DNA of 6,103 nt, from NCBI GenBank assembly GCA_016190405.1, contig JACPQO010000281.1, positions 1-6,103 of the forward strand. The letters run 5' to 3'. The notes below the pieces were generated by a model. That model was not told where the DNA came from and did not search any database. It was given only the letters and a program-made list of their open reading frames with translations. This document shows positions 4,811 to 6,103 of this stretch, piece by piece. This stretch comes from Chloroflexota bacterium. GTDB taxonomy: Bacteria; Chloroflexota; Dehalococcoidia; SM23-28-2; RBG-16-64-32. Position 1 is the stretch's first letter. The number at the start of each line of letters is the position of its first letter. A program made the translations under genes and the position numbers.

Positions 4811-6103
4811 GGCTGGCCTCCGCACCCGGCACGGCCAGCGGTCGCCGCACGGGAACGCGACGCTCCTCGCGGGCGTCGGGCCAGAAGGCGATGACCGTGC
4901 CCGCCACGATAAGGGTGCCACCCACCCAGATCCACATCACGAGCGGGTTGACCAGCACCTTGAACGTCGCCTTGCCGTCCTCGGTCCATCCGGCCAGGAT
5001 GACGTAGAGGTCCTCGCGCGGCGTGGAGCGGATGCCGGGGTCGGTCACGGGCTCGTCCCGGCCCTGACCTTGGAAGCGCTTGCTGCTCTCGATGGTGCCT
5101 GCCGGGTGGCCGCCGCGGGACACGTCCAGGATGCCGCTGACTTTCGCGGAGTTGGCGCCCTGGGACTCTTCCAGGCCCCGGAAGGTCAGCGTGTAGCCGC
5201 CGATCTCGAAGCTCTCGCCGCTGGCCACGGTCGCTTCCACGTTCTTGCTGAAGAACTGGGAGCCGACGATGCCCAGGGCCAGCACGATGACCCCCAGGTG
5301 GACGATGGAGCCGCCGTAGCGGGGCTTGTAGCGCCAGATGAGGCGGGGTATGGCGACCAGGTAGTTGTCGCCGTGGCCGCGGTGGCGGGCGCGCACGCCC
5401 CGGTAGAACTCCAGCACGATCACGCTGGCGACGAACACAAGCGACGCGAAGGCGACGACAGCATAGATGGGACGGAGTCCGGCTGCGTAGAGAGCAACGC
5501 CGGCGATGACGCCGGTGGCTGTGGGGAGGACAAAGTTGCGCATCAGGTTCTCGGGCGAGGCTTTGCGCCAGCCGATGAGGGGACAGATGCCCATGAGAAG
5601 GATCAGGCCCAGGAAGATGGGGGCCGTGATCTGGTTGTAGAAGGGGGGCCCCACCCCCACCTTCACGCCGCGCACCGCTTCGGAGAGGAGCGGGAAGATG
5701 GTGCCCCAGAAGACGGCGAAGGCGGCGCCCAGCAGGAGCAGGTTGTTGCCCATGAATGTGGCCTCGCGAGAGACCATGGAGTCCAGTTGGTGATCGCCCC
5801 GCAGGTGGCGGAGCCGCGTCCAGAGCAGGGTCAGGGAGCCCACGAGGATGATGAAGATGAACGCCAGGAAGAGCGGGCCCACGGCGCCCATGGCGAAGGA
5901 GTGCACGGAGCTGAGGATGCCGCTGCGGGTCAGGAGCGTGCCGAACAGCGACAGGCAGTAGGTGATGATGATGAGCACCATGTTCCAGACCTTGAGCATC
6001 CCCCGCCGCTGTTGGATCATCACGGAGTGCAGGAAGGCCGTCCCGGTGAGCCAGGGCATGAAGCTGGCGTTCTCCACCGGGTCCCAGCCCCAGTAGCCGC
6101 CCC
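4803..6103 (-). CDS. ccmF: Cytochrome c heme lyase subunit CcmF, 5' end missing
   Basis: The last 432 residues are visible; the gene continues past the right edge, so about a third of a usual 630-680-residue CcmF is missing. The visible part opens in the WWD motif, GGYWGWDPVENASFMPWL, which binds heme presented by CcmE. Conserved histidines follow at visible residues 25 (TAFLHSVMIQ), 67 (GILSSVHSF) and 268 (GSIVHLGV). The first two are 42 apart, as E. coli His261 and His303 are, and the third matches His491 by context. About eight membrane helices are visible, with an extracytoplasmic domain (about 285-384) before the last one (NPLVMWIWVGG onward, 385-407). CcmF attaches heme to apocytochrome c together with CcmH. 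The GTG at 6077 lies inside the WWD motif and is not a real start. The last 8 nt overlap ccmH. Confidence 0.96.
   Translation of the reverse strand, partial: GGYWGWDPVENASFMPWLTGTAFLHSVMIQQRRGMLKVWNMVLIIITYCLSLFGTLLTRSGILSSVHSFAMGAVGPLFLAFIFIILVGSLTLLWTRLRHLRGDHQLDSMVSREATFMGNNLLLLGAAFAVFWGTIFPLLSEAVRGVKVGVGPPFYNQITAPIFLGLILLMGICPLIGWRKASPENLMRNFVLPTATGVIAGVALYAAGLRPIYAVVAFASLVFVASVIVLEFYRGVRARHRGHGDNYLVAIPRLIWRYKPRYGGSIVHLGVIVLALGIVGSQFFSKNVEATVASGESFEIGGYTLTFRGLEESQGANSAKVSGILDVSRGGHPAGTIESSKRFQGQGRDEPVTDPGIRSTPREDLYVILAGWTEDGKATFKVLVNPLVMWIWVGGTLIVAGTVIAFWPDAREERRVPVRRPLAVPGAEASRA
4817..4821 (-). promoter_or_regulatory. Ribosome binding site deciding the ccmH start
   Basis: GGAGG lies inside the final codons of ccmF, 6 nt before the GTG at 4810. 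It selects that GTG over the longer ATG form at 4921 and the GTG at 4825, neither of which begins directly with a signal peptide. Confidence 0.65.

Noticed and set aside
4811..4921. Upstream extension of ccmH to an ATG at 4921.
   Set aside because: The added 37 residues are Arg/Pro/Ser-rich, lie wholly inside ccmF and would precede the signal peptide. The GTG at 4810 has a well-placed GGAGG.
6075..6077. GTG at 6077 as the start of ccmF.
   Set aside because: It falls inside the conserved DPVENAS motif, and the frame stays open with matching CcmF residues to the window edge.

Overview
The window is a dense, GC-rich block in which every supported gene lies on the minus strand, read from high to low coordinates. 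It is most of a System I cytochrome c maturation (ccm) operon. Transcription order is ccmF (5' end cut off by the right edge), ccmH, a membrane-anchored zinc-ribbon protein, a secreted and C-terminally anchored carboxypeptidase-regulatory-like protein, ccmA, ccmB, ccmC, ccmD, then a radical SAM gene (3' end cut off by the left edge) that resembles AhbC of siroheme-dependent heme synthesis. Neighbours overlap or lie within about 15 nt, and nearly every start has a purine-rich ribosome binding site, usually inside the end of the upstream gene. This looks like one translationally coupled transcript whose promoter lies beyond the right edge.

Region by region: 4803-6103 holds the CcmF heme lyase with its WWD motif and conserved histidines. 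4280-4810 holds CcmH with a CxCxC-type cysteine cluster. 3782-4270 holds a one-TM protein with a CcmI-like helical segment and a cytoplasmic double zinc ribbon. 2805-3785 holds a beta-rich extracytoplasmic protein of unknown function. 1340-2798 holds the CcmA ATPase and CcmB permease, whose genes overlap by 53 nt. 624-1343 holds CcmC, 391-621 a small CcmD-like protein, and 1-375 the start of the radical SAM protein.

How the parts fit together: by family knowledge, CcmABCD moves and loads heme onto CcmE, and CcmF with CcmH (plus CcmI in proteobacteria) attaches heme to reduced CxxCH motifs of apocytochromes. No ccmE or ccmG is visible, so they may lie beyond the right edge or elsewhere. A heme-synthesis gene at the end would couple heme supply with its use. 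The two extra genes between ccmH and ccmA are the least understood part and the best candidates for new biology.

The organism is inferred, not proven. High GC, non-proteobacterial CcmF/CcmC motifs, the CxCxC CcmH, the zinc-ribbon protein in the CcmI position and an AhbC-type enzyme suggest a Chloroflexota (for example Dehalococcoidia-like) or another deep-branching bacterium rather than a proteobacterium. I saw no RNA gene, mobile element, CRISPR array, terminator or notable repeat, and there is no gene-free stretch longer than 15 nt.
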